DNA from: Alphaproteobacteria bacterium
Lineage (GTDB): Bacteria > Pseudomonadota > Alphaproteobacteria > Acetobacterales > Acetobacteraceae
Assembly: GCA_026400815.1 (NCBI GenBank)
Contig: JAPLOI010000073.1
Coordinates: forward strand, 1-64,000
Direction of reading: 5' to 3'
DNA: 64,000 bases
Shown here: positions 33,179 to 42,297 of the stretch, one piece after another
Numbering within the stretch: the stretch's first letter is position 1
Layout: every line of letters begins with the position of its first letter
Notes under the pieces: model-generated
Databases searched by the model: none
Told to the model about the DNA's origin: nothing
What the model saw: only the letters and a program-made list of their open reading frames with translations
Made by a program: the position numbers and the translations under genes

Positions 33179-33835
33179 ATGCCAAACACTGCCGCCGCCC
33201 CGGACGAAGCCGACTCCCTGCGCCGCATGGCGAAGGCGATGAATCGCGTCCATGTTCCGGCGACCCTGCTCCAGTTCCTGCTCGCCCTGCTGGCGTTCCT
33301 CACCGGGAACCGATCCGCCGCGACCCAGCTCGAACGCGTCCTGGCGCCCGCCCATGGCCGCACCTGGCGCACCCCGCTGCGGGATTGGCAGTTCTCCCCC
33401 ACCGGCGAAACCATCGACGATCTCGCGCCCGTACTCTCTCCGCGCGCCCTGCGTCGCCTGCGCCAGCAGCGCGCCTTCATCGGCTGGATTCTGCGCTGCC
33501 TCCCCGGCCTCGGCATGCGCCGTTCCGGCAACCGCGCCCTCAATCCCCGCCCCACCCGCCCCACCCGCCCCACCCGCACCGCCCGCGCGCCCCCGCGCCC
33601 GGCCCGCGTCTCATTTCACCTCGAATCCGCCGCCAAAACCCCGCTTCCGGCGGCGATCACCCGTGGCCAAAACCCTACAAGTGCACCCGCCGCCGTTCCT
33701 CATCGGGAATCCGCCGCACCACCAGCACATAGGTCGCCAGCGTCGCCACCCCCATCAGCCCCACGAAGCTCGCCATCGCTCGCGGCGTGCCGTCGAAGGC
33801 CAACGCCACGCCCATGCCCACCGAGGCGCTGGTGA
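33179..33835 (+). CDS. hypothetical protein with Pro/Arg-rich repeat
   Basis: About 218 residues. The first 110 look like a real protein: LRRMAKAMNRVHVPATLLQFLLALLAFLTG holds a hydrophobic segment, then a basic PLRDWQFSPTGETIDDLAPVLSPRALRRL region. From residue about 115 the chain becomes Arg/Pro-rich, with a PTRPTRPTR repeat, and its last 160 bases run antisense to the MFS gene. The true end may therefore be earlier or frameshifted. No family was recognised. Starts at 33152 (TTG) and 33167 are alternatives. An AT-rich promoter-like stretch precedes it. Confidence 0.4.
   Translation: MPNTAAAPDEADSLRRMAKAMNRVHVPATLLQFLLALLAFLTGNRSAATQLERVLAPAHGRTWRTPLRDWQFSPTGETIDDLAPVLSPRALRRLRQQRAFIGWILRCLPGLGMRRSGNRALNPRPTRPTRPTRTARAPPRPARVSFHLESAAKTPLPAAITRGQNPTSAPAAVPHRESAAPPAHRSPASPPPSAPRSSPSLAACRRRPTPRPCPPRRW
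33551..33577. repeat. tandem repeat, three units of CCCACCCGC
   Basis: Three exact 9-base units in a row encode Pro-Thr-Arg three times within the hypothetical gene. Such a run could change length by slippage without breaking the frame. Confidence 0.8.
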
Positions 33836-34892
33836 AGGACTGGAAGAACCCCATGATGGAGGAAGCCGTGCCCGCCGCCCGCGGAAACGGCGTCAGCGCC
33901 CCGGCGATCGCCTGCGGCCCGGTCTGCGCCACGCAGAACATGTAGAGCATCATCGGCATCACCAGCGTCACCACGTGGTACACCCCGGCCCAGGCAAACC
34001 CGGCCAGCAGCACCCCGGCCACCGCCACCCCGCCCACGCCCAGCCGCAACACGCCCTCCGCCCCCAGCGCCTTCAGGATCCGCGCCGAGAGGATATAGCC
34101 GCTGATATTGCCGGTCATGATCGCGCCGAACACCACGCCGAAATACTGCGTCGGCACCTCCAGTACCCGCAGCACCACGAACGACACGCCGGACAGATAG
34201 GCACCCAGCCCGCCGAACAGGAAGCAATTCACCAGCATATAGCCCACGAACACCCGGTTGCTCAGCAGCAGCCCGGTGGTGCGCGCCATCCGCGCCGGAT
34301 GCAGCGCCTCGGGGTCCGTCTGCCGCACGGATTCGCCCAGGAAGCCCCACACCAGCCCGGTCAGCACCAGGCCGTACAGCGTGATGAACACGAAGCTCGC
34401 CCGCCAGTCGAACCACGCCAGCAGCACGCCGCCGATGATCGGCGCCAGGATCGGCCCCAGCCCCATCACGATCCCCATCAGCGCCAGCATCCGCGCCACC
34501 TGGTCGCGCTCATGCAGGTCGCGCACCATGGCGCGGGCCAGCACCGGTGCCGCCATGGAGCCGAAGCCCTGGAAGAACCGCGCCGCGATCAGCTCCCCGA
34601 TGGAGCTTGAGAACAGGCACCCGCAGGAAGCCACCACATAGATCGCCAACCCGCCCAGCAGCACCGGCCGCCGCCCGAACCGGTCCGAAAGCGGCCCATG
34701 GAACAACTGCCCGATCGCGCCGCCCAGCATCGCCAGCGAAAGCGTCAGCTGCACCGATCCCATGTCCACACCGAAATGATCGCGGATCTCGGGCATCGCC
34801 GGGATGTAGGTGTCGGTGGTGAACGGCCCGATCGCGGTCAGCGCGCCCAGCAGCACGATCAACCAGCGGGAATCGCGATGGATCTTGGCCAT
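33675..34892 (-). CDS. Bcr/CflA family MFS multidrug transporter
   Basis: About 405 residues and 12 predicted membrane segments. The Bcr/CflA signature LGALTAIGPFTTDTYIPAMPEI lies at the start, and the MFS loop motif GPLSDRFGRRPVLLGG near residues 67-82. The family exports drugs, sulfonamides, bicyclomycin or amino acids with proton influx. The ATG at 34892 overlaps the stop of the sugar permease gene by one base. A GTG one codon earlier would overlap by four. It therefore seems to be translated from the sugar-importer mRNA, an unusual partner. Confidence 0.88.
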   Translation of the reverse strand: MAKIHRDSRWLIVLLGALTAIGPFTTDTYIPAMPEIRDHFGVDMGSVQLTLSLAMLGGAIGQLFHGPLSDRFGRRPVLLGGLAIYVVASCGCLFSSSIGELIAARFFQGFGSMAAPVLARAMVRDLHERDQVARMLALMGIVMGLGPILAPIIGGVLLAWFDWRASFVFITLYGLVLTGLVWGFLGESVRQTDPEALHPARMARTTGLLLSNRVFVGYMLVNCFLFGGLGAYLSGVSFVVLRVLEVPTQYFGVVFGAIMTGNISGYILSARILKALGAEGVLRLGVGGVAVAGVLLAGFAWAGVYHVVTLVMPMMLYMFCVAQTGPQAIAGALTPFPRAAGTASSIMGFFQSFTSASVGMGVALAFDGTPRAMASFVGLMGVATLATYVLVVRRIPDEERRRVHL

Positions 34893-35731
34893 CACTTGAT
34901 GCCGGTCAGTGCCATGTTCTCAATGATCCGCCGCCGCAGCAGCAGGAACACCACCAGCATCGGCGCCGTGCTCACCACGGAACCCGCCATCAGCTTGCCG
35001 GTATCGGCGCTGAACCGGAACTGGAACGCCGTCAGCCCCAGCTCCATGTTGAACAGCATCTGGTCATTGGCGATCAGCAGCGGCCAGATGAAGATGCCCC
35101 AGCCCTGGATGAAGCTGAAAATCCCAACCGCCGCCAGCGCATTGCCCGAAAGCGGCGCGATCACCCGCGCCATGATCCACCACTCCCCGGCCCCATCCAC
35201 CCGTGCGGCTTCCATCAGCTCGCCCGGGATCGCGCTGCCCACATGCTGGCGCATCAGGAAGATGCCGAACGCCATGAACAGGTAGGGCAGGATGATGCCC
35301 TGGTAGGTGTTGATCCACTCGATCTGCACCAGCTGCAGGTAAAGCGGGATCATGTAGGCCTCGAACGGCACGATGGCGGTCGCGATCACCATCCCGAACA
35401 GCAGCCCGCGCCCGGGAAAGCGATACTTGGCGAACACCGTGCCCGCCACCAGCGACGTCACGATCACCGACAGCGTGCCAACCCCGGCGATGAACAGCGA
35501 ATTGAGGAAGAACCGCCCGAACGGCGCCGTCTCGAACGCGCCGGTGAAATTGTCGAAGGTGGGGGCCACAGGCAGGAACACCGGCGGCCACAGCGCGATC
35601 TCCGGCGCCGGCTTGAAGGCCGTGGCCAGCATCCACAGCATCGGCATCACCATCACCAGCGCGCCGGCCATCAGCACGCAATGCACCGCCAGCACGCCGA
35701 TCCGGCCCAGCAGCTTGCTCCGCCGCTTCAT
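34892..35731 (-). CDS. sugar ABC transporter permease (UgpE/MalG-like)
   Basis: 279 residues with six membrane segments. The ATPase-contacting EAA loop is EAARVDGAGEWWIMARVIAPLS near 175-196. It belongs to the carbohydrate-uptake CUT1 group. With the partner permease encoded just upstream it forms the membrane channel for a sugar or glycerol-phosphate-like solute. One base separates it from that partner. Confidence 0.9.
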   Translation of the reverse strand: MKRRSKLLGRIGVLAVHCVLMAGALVMVMPMLWMLATAFKPAPEIALWPPVFLPVAPTFDNFTGAFETAPFGRFFLNSLFIAGVGTLSVIVTSLVAGTVFAKYRFPGRGLLFGMVIATAIVPFEAYMIPLYLQLVQIEWINTYQGIILPYLFMAFGIFLMRQHVGSAIPGELMEAARVDGAGEWWIMARVIAPLSGNALAAVGIFSFIQGWGIFIWPLLIANDQMLFNMELGLTAFQFRFSADTGKLMAGSVVSTAPMLVVFLLLRRRIIENMALTGIK

Positions 35732-35732
35732 C

Positions 35733-36653
35733 CTACTTCTCCCGCGTCGGGTCGTTGCGGGCCAGGCTGAACTGGATCACCGTCAGCCCCAGCACGATCA
35801 GCGTCAGCGTCACCGCCTCTGCGGCCGCGTAGCCGAAGCGGAAGAACTGGAACCCGTTGGTGTAGATGTCGAACACCAGCATCCGCACCGCCTGCCCTGG
35901 CGCGGCCTGGGACCCCAGCGTCATCACGTACACCTGGGTGAACACGTTGTAGGCGTTGATGGTACTGGTCACGAGCACATAGAGCAGGATCGGCCGCAGC
36001 AGCGGAAACGTCACCCGCCAGAACCTTTGCCAGGCATTGGCGCCATCCAGGCTTGCGGCCTCCAGGTACATCGCCGGGATGTTCCTGATGCCCACCAGGA
36101 ACAGCACCATGTTGTAGCCCAGCACCTTCCACACCCCCATGATCACCAGCGCCCACAGCGCCGTATCGGGGTCGGACAGCCAGGCGACGGACTTGATGCC
36201 CACAAGGCCCAGCCCGTAGTTCAGGATCCCGTAATTATAGTCATAGATCCACTTCCACGCGATCGACACCGGCACCATCGGCGTGATCACCGGCAGGAAG
36301 TAGATCGTCTGGTAGAACGCGCTCAGCCGCGATCGCCGCGCCAGGAACACCGCCAGCGGCAGCGCGATGGCGGTGGAAAGGATCACGGTGGAAAAGGAGT
36401 ACAGCGTGGTGTTGTAAAGGGCGAGATGGAAGTTCTCGTCCTGCATCAGCAGCTCGTAGTTCTGCAGCCCCACGAACGGCTTGGCCGGGGACAGCAGGTT
36501 CCACTTGTGGAAACTCAGCCACACCCCGAACCCGATCGGGATCACCCGCACGTACAGGAACAGCGCCAGCACCGGCGCCAGCGCGATGTAGCAGAACAGC
36601 AGCACCCGCCGCTTCGTCAGGAAGCGGCGGGCAGCGGTCATCGTCGTGGCCAA
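35733..36653 (-). CDS. sugar ABC transporter permease (UgpA/MalF-like)
   Basis: 306 residues with six membrane segments. The EAA loop is EAASLDGANAWQRFWRVTFPLLRP near 198-221. The N-terminal part has the VGLQNYELL motif of CUT1 permeases. It forms a heterodimer with the following UgpE-like protein. It sits four bases after the binding-protein gene. Confidence 0.9.
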   Translation of the reverse strand: MATTMTAARRFLTKRRVLLFCYIALAPVLALFLYVRVIPIGFGVWLSFHKWNLLSPAKPFVGLQNYELLMQDENFHLALYNTTLYSFSTVILSTAIALPLAVFLARRSRLSAFYQTIYFLPVITPMVPVSIAWKWIYDYNYGILNYGLGLVGIKSVAWLSDPDTALWALVIMGVWKVLGYNMVLFLVGIRNIPAMYLEAASLDGANAWQRFWRVTFPLLRPILLYVLVTSTINAYNVFTQVYVMTLGSQAAPGQAVRMLVFDIYTNGFQFFRFGYAAAEAVTLTLIVLGLTVIQFSLARNDPTREK

Positions 36654-36657
36654 TGGA

Positions 36658-37974
36658 TCAGGCCGTGCCGAACAGGCCCGCTTCCTTCAGCAGCGCATCG
36701 GTCTGCGCCGCCCAGCGCTTGATCGTCTCGCCCACCTTGGTGGGGTTGCCGTTCAGCGTGGGATCGACAAAGGCCGCCGGAAGCTGGTCGGCGATGCGGG
36801 TCTGGATCTCGTTCCACGGGCCCAGCACCGGCTCCAGGTAGTACTGCATGTCGGCCGGCGGGGCGACGAAGCCCTTGTACTGCGGGATGCGCGAAACCAG
36901 CCCGGTCCAGTCCACATCCTTGCGCGCCGCCACCCAGCCAGAGGTCTGGGTGAGCATCGCGGAGTTCTCGGGGTTGGTCAGGAACTGCATGAAGGCGAAC
37001 GCGGCGGCCTGGTTGCGGCTCTTGCCGGACACGTACAGCCCGTTGTGCTGCAGCAGCGTCTTCTTCGGCTGCCCGGCGGTCCAGGCCGGGATCTGCGCCA
37101 CGTCGAAATCCAGCGTGGGGTTCTGCTTCTGGATCTCGCCGATCACCCAGGCCTCGCGGAACAGCATGCCGGTGTTCCCTGCAACGAAGGCGGCGGCATC
37201 GCGCTGCACCCGCGGGTCGTCCACCTTATGCACCTGCACCGCGTCGATGTAGTACTGCAGCGCAGCCTGCCCGGCCGCGTTGTCGTAGTTCTGCGAATAC
37301 TTGCCGCTGGGGTGGCGCTTGATCACGCTGCCGCCCGCCGGCTCCAGCACGAAGCGCCACTTCTCGGTGATGCCGCTGCCCTGGCCAGACAGGCGGAGCG
37401 ACATGCCGGAGCGCGTCATCTTCCCCGTGCTGTCGAAGCGCACAAGCTTCTTGGCGTAGTCCATCATCTCGCCGAACGTCTCCGGCGCGCCGGGCAGCCC
37501 GGCTTCCTTGAACATCGCCCGGTTCCAGAACAGCACCGGCGTGCTGAACAGCATCGGCAGGCCGTAGCTCTTGCCGCTGATCGAGAACTGATCGACCGAG
37601 GCCGGACGATAGCTGGCCTTCAGCTGCGCATCCACCGCCGGCGGATTGGCCGGGATCAGCCCGGCCTCGATCAGGTTGATCGACAGGATCTGGCCCACGT
37701 CGAACAGGTCGGGCCCGGTGCCGGTGGGCATGGCGGCTGCCAGCTTCTGCTCGTGCTCGCGCAGGCTGGTGCTGAACACCGTCAGCTTGAAGCCCGGGTT
37801 CAGCTTGGCATAGGCCTCACCGGCCGCGGTGTAGAACGGCACCAGCTCAGGATAGCCGGTCCAGGCGCTCAGCGTCACGGCCTGGGCCTGCGCGTCGCGG
37901 GCCACGGCGGCCAGGCCGGCGCCGGCGGCAAGGGTCACGGCCTGTCGGCGGCCGAGGCGGGCGGGCTGGGTCAT
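36658..37974 (-). CDS. sugar ABC transporter substrate-binding protein (UgpB-like)
   Basis: 438 residues with a twin-arginine-type leader ([17 protein letters not shown]), then the SBP_bac_1 body ([29 protein letters not shown]). [28 protein letters not shown] segment near 150 is typical of family 1 binding proteins. It delivers the solute to the two permeases encoded next. The ATPase gene (ugpC/malK type) is missing from the cluster. The ATG at 37974 starts the leader. Confidence 0.9.
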   Translation of the reverse strand: MTQPARLGRRQAVTLAAGAGLAAVARDAQAQAVTLSAWTGYPELVPFYTAAGEAYAKLNPGFKLTVFSTSLREHEQKLAAAMPTGTGPDLFDVGQILSINLIEAGLIPANPPAVDAQLKASYRPASVDQFSISGKSYGLPMLFSTPVLFWNRAMFKEAGLPGAPETFGEMMDYAKKLVRFDSTGKMTRSGMSLRLSGQGSGITEKWRFVLEPAGGSVIKRHPSGKYSQNYDNAAGQAALQYYIDAVQVHKVDDPRVQRDAAAFVAGNTGMLFREAWVIGEIQKQNPTLDFDVAQIPAWTAGQPKKTLLQHNGLYVSGKSRNQAAAFAFMQFLTNPENSAMLTQTSGWVAARKDVDWTGLVSRIPQYKGFVAPPADMQYYLEPVLGPWNEIQTRIADQLPAAFVDPTLNGNPTKVGETIKRWAAQTDALLKEAGLFGTA

Positions 37975-38008
37975 GCGGTGGAGTCCCTTGTTGTGCGTTG
38001 CGGCAAGA

Positions 38009-39127
38009 CTAGGCCCGGCTTCCGCCCCCGCGCAACGAAGCATCGTCGCCGACCAGCCGTGCGAACACCTCCGGGTCCGTCACCCCTTCGCAGGCGATCG
38101 CCACCGCCCGGCTGCCCGCCCCGAGCCCCAGCGCCGCGCGGATCGCGGGGTCGCCCGCCGCCACCACCAGCCCGGCCAGCGCCGCGATCCCGGTCTCCCC
38201 GATCTCCAGCGCCCCGTCACCCCAGCCATCCCGCGCCGCCGCCCGCAGCGTGGCCACGGCCTGGTCGTCATCGATCGCCAGCCCCGCATCCACCCCCGCC
38301 CGCAGCAGCGGCCAGCACAGCGCGGAGGGGGCCCGCACCACCAACCCATCCATCACCGAGCCCGCGCCCTCCTCCAGCGTAACCCGTGCACCCCCGGCCA
38401 GGCTGCGCCGGATCGCATCGGAGGCAGTGGGCTCCACCACCACCACCACCGGCCGTGCGGCGCCGTGATCGAGCCACAGCCGCGCCGCGGTGGCCGCCGC
38501 CAGCGAGCCGTTGCCGGCGGCGACAAAAACATGCGTTGGCGCCTGCGTGAACTCGGAGGCCAGCACCGAATACCCCGCCAGGATATCCCGCGGGATCGCA
38601 TCGCTGCCACGCCAGGGCAGGTCGGCCACCAGCATCGTCCCCGGTGCCTCCGCAGCGGCCGACGCCGCTGCCAGCGAGGCATCGAAATCGCCCGCCACCC
38701 GCACCACCTCCGCGCCGAACCCGCGGATCGCGGCCTCCCGCCCCGCCGAGGTATGGGCCGGCATGAAGATGGTGCAGGCCGCCCCGAACTGCGCCGCCCC
38801 CCAGGCCAACGCCCGCCCATGGTTGCCGGAGGTCGCCGCCACCGCGCGCCAGCCGGCCCCGCCTTCGCGCGCCAACGCGCGCTGCAGCGCATAGGGCGGG
38901 CCGAGCGACTTGAAACTGCCCGGGGCAAAGCGCTCCGCCTCCAGCTTCACCCCCAATGCGCCGATCCCGAGCGACGCGGCCAGCCCCGGCATCGCCCGCA
39001 TTGGTGTCGTCCGGTAGCCGGGCCAGGCGGCGATCGCCGTGGCCGCGTCCTGCATCGCCGCTGCGGAGAGGGCAGGGTGGTCGCGCCAGGGGCCGCGTTC
39101 GGCGGCGGGATTGATCGAGAGCTGCAT
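38009..39127 (-). CDS. diaminopropionate ammonia-lyase-like PLP enzyme
   Basis: 372 residues, fold-type II PLP enzyme. Lys73 in [26 protein letters not shown] near 114-127 and an [12 protein letters not shown] phosphate loop match the diaminopropionate ammonia-lyase group. That group splits 2,3-diaminopropionate to pyruvate and two ammonia through aminoacrylate. Related threonine/serine dehydratases have similar motifs, so the substrate is inferred. Slightly shorter than YgeX-type enzymes (about 400). Its start is 72 bases from the divergent esterase gene. Confidence 0.75.
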   Translation of the reverse strand: MQLSINPAAERGPWRDHPALSAAAMQDAATAIAAWPGYRTTPMRAMPGLAASLGIGALGVKLEAERFAPGSFKSLGPPYALQRALAREGGAGWRAVAATSGNHGRALAWGAAQFGAACTIFMPAHTSAGREAAIRGFGAEVVRVAGDFDASLAAASAAAEAPGTMLVADLPWRGSDAIPRDILAGYSVLASEFTQAPTHVFVAAGNGSLAAATAARLWLDHGAARPVVVVVEPTASDAIRRSLAGGARVTLEEGAGSVMDGLVVRAPSALCWPLLRAGVDAGLAIDDDQAVATLRAAARDGWGDGALEIGETGIAALAGLVVAAGDPAIRAALGLGAGSRAVAIACEGVTDPEVFARLVGDDASLRGGGSRA

Positions 39128-39199
39128 CCCCGCACCCTGCCATTGCCGCCCGGCATCGCGCCACCTAACGTTCGGCGAAAATCCCCCGGGAGAACCGCC

Positions 39200-40171
39200 A
39201 TGCCCTACAGCCCCTCGATGCTGCCGATCGACCCCGCGATCTTCAGTGACGATGCCATTCCCGCCGAAACCAAGGCGCTCAACGCCAAGCTGATCGAGTT
39301 GCTCACGCCGGCTCCGGAATGGTGGGACATCGGGGCGGAGACGGTCCGCGAAGCCCGCCGCCTCGGCCGCGGCCCCTTCCCGCTCGCTCCCCGCTCGCCG
39401 CGCGCCCAGGAATGGGAGATCGCCGGCCCCGCCGGCCCGGTGAAGCTGCGCGTGATCGTGCCGGAGAAGCCCACCGGCGTGTATCTGCACATCCACGGCG
39501 GCGGCTGGGTGCTGGGTGCCTACGACCAGCAGGACCCGATGCTGGAACGCATCGTGACCGCCACCGGCATGGCCGCGATCTCCGTGGAATACCGCCTCGC
39601 CCCGGAACACCCCTATCCCGCCGGGCCCGATGATTGCGAGGCCGCGGCGCTGTGGCTGGTGAAGAACTGCATGGAAAAGTTCGGCACCGACAAGCTGACC
39701 ATCGGCGGCGAATCCGCCGGCGCCCATCTCTCCGCCGTGACGATGCTGCGCCTGCGCGACAAGCACGGCTACACCGGCTGGCGCGGCGCCAACCTGGTGT
39801 ATGGCGCCTTTGACCTTGCCATGACCCCGAGCCAGCGCGCCTTCGGCAATGAGCGCCTGGTGCTGCGCACGCTGGATATCGAGAAGTTCTGCGAGGCCTT
39901 CCTGCCCGGCGTGAACGACCGCCGCGTGCCGGATATCTCGCCGCTTTACGCCGACCTGCGCGGCCTGTGCCCCGCGTTGTTTACCGTGGGCACCAAGGAT
40001 GCGCTGCTGGACGACACGCTGTTCATGGCCGGGCGTTGGGCGGCGGCGGGCAACTCCGCCGAACTCGCCGTGTTCCCTGGCGGTGCCCATGGGTTCACGC
40101 TGTTTCCGAACGGCCAGGCCCGCGCGGCCAGCGCCGGCATGGATGCGTTCCTGCTGCGCTGCCTGCTGTAA
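39200..40171 (+). CDS. alpha/beta hydrolase, hormone-sensitive-lipase family esterase
   Basis: 323 residues. The HSL-family oxyanion motif HGGGW is at 99-103. The nucleophile Ser172 lies in GGESAGAH, with Asp267 (GTKDALLDD) and His297 (GGAHGF). It hydrolyses esters of short carboxylic acids. There is no signal peptide, so it is cytoplasmic. GGGAGAA precedes the ATG at 39200. The RidA gene follows by 41 bases and is probably in the same transcript. Confidence 0.88.
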   Translation: MPYSPSMLPIDPAIFSDDAIPAETKALNAKLIELLTPAPEWWDIGAETVREARRLGRGPFPLAPRSPRAQEWEIAGPAGPVKLRVIVPEKPTGVYLHIHGGGWVLGAYDQQDPMLERIVTATGMAAISVEYRLAPEHPYPAGPDDCEAAALWLVKNCMEKFGTDKLTIGGESAGAHLSAVTMLRLRDKHGYTGWRGANLVYGAFDLAMTPSQRAFGNERLVLRTLDIEKFCEAFLPGVNDRRVPDISPLYADLRGLCPALFTVGTKDALLDDTLFMAGRWAAAGNSAELAVFPGGAHGFTLFPNGQARAASAGMDAFLLRCLL

Positions 40172-40212
40172 GCCCTGCCGCCTCTCGCCTTGCCAACCCG
40201 AAAGGAACTGAA

Positions 40213-40560
40213 ATGAGCCTCACCCGCCTCGATGTCGCCCCGCGCCTCTCCCAGGCCGTGGTCGCCAACGGCTTCGTCACCACCGCCGGCGTGGTGCCGG
40301 ATGATGCCACGCAGGACGTGGTCGGCCAGACCCGCCAGGTGCTGGCCAAGATCGAAGACCTGCTGACCCGCGCCGGCACCGACAAGTCCAAGCTGGTGAG
40401 CGCCACGATCTACCTGCCGGCGCTGGCCGATTTCGCCGGCATGAACAGCGTGTGGGATGGCTGGGTGCTGCCCGGCCAGGCGCCGGCCCGCGCCTGCGTG
40501 ATCGCCCAGCTGGTGAACCCGGCCTGGCGCGTGGAAATGCAGGTGACGGCGGCGATCTAG
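40213..40560 (+). CDS. RidA family protein (second copy)
   Basis: 115 residues, YjgF/UK114 fold: LDVAPRLSQAVVANGFVTTAGVVP, then VLAKIEDLLTRAGTDKSKLVSATIYLP. The conserved GQAPARACVIAQL segment carries the arginine of the R.C.V substrate motif. This is closer to true imine deaminases than the copy at 14109. It would hydrolyse 2-aminoacrylate-like products, which fits the ammonia-lyase-like gene nearby. AAAGGAA precedes the ATG. Confidence 0.88.
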   Translation: MSLTRLDVAPRLSQAVVANGFVTTAGVVPDDATQDVVGQTRQVLAKIEDLLTRAGTDKSKLVSATIYLPALADFAGMNSVWDGWVLPGQAPARACVIAQLVNPAWRVEMQVTAAI

Positions 40561-40569
40561 CCGCCGCCC

Positions 40570-42150
40570 CTACGGCGCCGGCCGCGCGTTCATCGCCACC
40601 GTGCGCTCATCCATGCGCGGGGTATAGGCGATCGACTTCCTGGTGGCCCAGAAGTTGACGAGCTGGTGCAGCGGGATGATGGCCACGTCGTTGGTGGCCA
40701 TCTCCACCGCCTGGATCAGCAGGCGTTCGCGCTCGGCGGGGTCGAAGGTGGCAAGCGCCTTGTCCGTCAGGCTGTCCATCGCCGGGTTGGTGTAGCGGCG
40801 CTGGTTGCTGGCGCCGCGGCCGGCCTTGGGGTCGTAGGTGCCGATGATGTTGACCAGCAGGTAGCCGGCCTCGGCAGTGTTGCTGCCCCAGCCGCCCAGG
40901 GCGGCGGAGAATTCCTGCTTGGCGCTGCGGGCGGAGAAGCCGTTCCAGGGCAGCGCTTCCACCGTGGTCTGCACGCCGATGCGCGCCCACATCTGCGCCA
41001 CGGCCTGGGTGGTCTGGCTGTCGTTGGGGTAGCGGTCGTTGGGGGTGTGCAGTGTGAGCTTGAAACCCTGCGGGAAGCCGGCCTCGGCCAGCAGCTTGCG
41101 TGCTTCGTCCGGCGCATAGGCCGGCACCTTCACGCCGGGCGCGTAGGAGTAGGTGCCGGGCGGAAGCCACTGGCCGGTGGGGTCGGCGGTGCCGGACATG
41201 ACGCGATCGGCGATGGCCTGGCGGTTGATGGCGATGGAGAGCGCGCGGCGCACGCGCACATCCTCGAACGGGCTCTTGTCGAACGGCTTGCCGGCATTGT
41301 CGGTGATGAAGGGCTCGGGCGTGCCGCGGTGGCGGGCGAGGCCGATATAGATGGTGCGCAAACCCTGGATGGAGACGACGGAAAGCTTGGGGTCGGATTT
41401 CAGGCGCGGGATGTCGGCGGCGGGCGGCACGTCGATCATGTCCACGTCGCCGGCGAGCAGGGCGGCGACGCGGGCGCCGGGGTTGGGGATGAAGCGGAAG
41501 GTCACGCGCTCCCACGCCGGCTTTTCCTTGGCCCAGCCGTCGTAACGGGTGAGCTCGGTGCGGTCGCCGTTGGTGAAGCGGGTGAGACGGAAGGGGCCGG
41601 AGCCGATGGCGGCGCGGCCGGAGTTGTAGTCTTCCGTCGCGGCGCCCTCGCCGTGCTTGCGCGAAACGATGTGGATGCTGACCATGTCGATCGGCAGGTT
41701 GGGCGTGGGGCGCGAGGTGTGGATGCGCAGCGTGGTGGCATCCACCGCCTCCACGCGAGCAACGGCGCGGATCATGCCGGCGAAGCCGCCAGGGCTGTTC
41801 GGCACGTTGGGTACGCGGGCGAAGGTGAAGGCAACGTCGTCGGGTGTCACGGGCGTGCCATCGTGCCAGGTGGCATTCGGGCGGAGCTTCAGCTCCCACA
41901 TCGCTTCGCCGACCGGGGTCCAGCTGGCGGCGAGGCCGGGGGTGAGCTCGGCGGTGGGGGTGCGCTCGACCAGCCGCTCATAGACGTGCAGCGCCAGGCC
42001 GTTATTCGGCGCGGCGTTGTAGAAATGCGGGTCGATCGAGGTGATGGGGGCTGCCATGGCGGCGGTGAGGTGCTGGGCCTGCGCCGGAAGCGGGGCGGCC
42101 AGCGCCAGCAGGGCCCAGGGGGCGAGGCGGCGGGCGGTGGTGCGGGGCAT
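40570..42150 (-). CDS. ABC transporter substrate-binding protein, family 5 (first of two beside dppBCDF)
   Basis: 526 residues. Signal peptide (LAPWALLALAAPLPAQA) and SBP_bac_5 motifs: PITSIDPHFYNAAPNNGLALHVYERLV, MWELKLRPNATWHDGTPVTPDDVAF and FEDVRVRRALSIAINRQAI. It closely parallels the protein encoded at 42298, which suggests duplication and divergence. It is divergent from that gene across 147 bases, so one control region may serve both. Ligands are probably di- or oligopeptides. Confidence 0.88.
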   Translation of the reverse strand: MPRTTARRLAPWALLALAAPLPAQAQHLTAAMAAPITSIDPHFYNAAPNNGLALHVYERLVERTPTAELTPGLAASWTPVGEAMWELKLRPNATWHDGTPVTPDDVAFTFARVPNVPNSPGGFAGMIRAVARVEAVDATTLRIHTSRPTPNLPIDMVSIHIVSRKHGEGAATEDYNSGRAAIGSGPFRLTRFTNGDRTELTRYDGWAKEKPAWERVTFRFIPNPGARVAALLAGDVDMIDVPPAADIPRLKSDPKLSVVSIQGLRTIYIGLARHRGTPEPFITDNAGKPFDKSPFEDVRVRRALSIAINRQAIADRVMSGTADPTGQWLPPGTYSYAPGVKVPAYAPDEARKLLAEAGFPQGFKLTLHTPNDRYPNDSQTTQAVAQMWARIGVQTTVEALPWNGFSARSAKQEFSAALGGWGSNTAEAGYLLVNIIGTYDPKAGRGASNQRRYTNPAMDSLTDKALATFDPAERERLLIQAVEMATNDVAIIPLHQLVNFWATRKSIAYTPRMDERTVAMNARPAP

Positions 42151-42297
42151 GGGGTGCTCCTGTCCGGAATGATCTGAGCCTAGCGAGGTCGCGCGGCCGG
42201 GGCCAGCGTGGGGCTTTCGCGCGGGTGGGTGGTTCGTGCTATCGGAGCGGCAATGGTGGCGGGCAGGCATGCACCGCGCGGGGTGCAGGGGGTTCGG

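Noticed and set aside
33551-33577. Short regular repeats that might be a CRISPR-like array
   Set aside because: The units are 9 bases, contiguous and inside a coding frame, with no spacers and no cas genes.
36646-38382. A 578-codon plus-strand frame
   Set aside because: It lies antisense to the sugar-binding protein and ammonia-lyase-like genes and has shadow-type composition.
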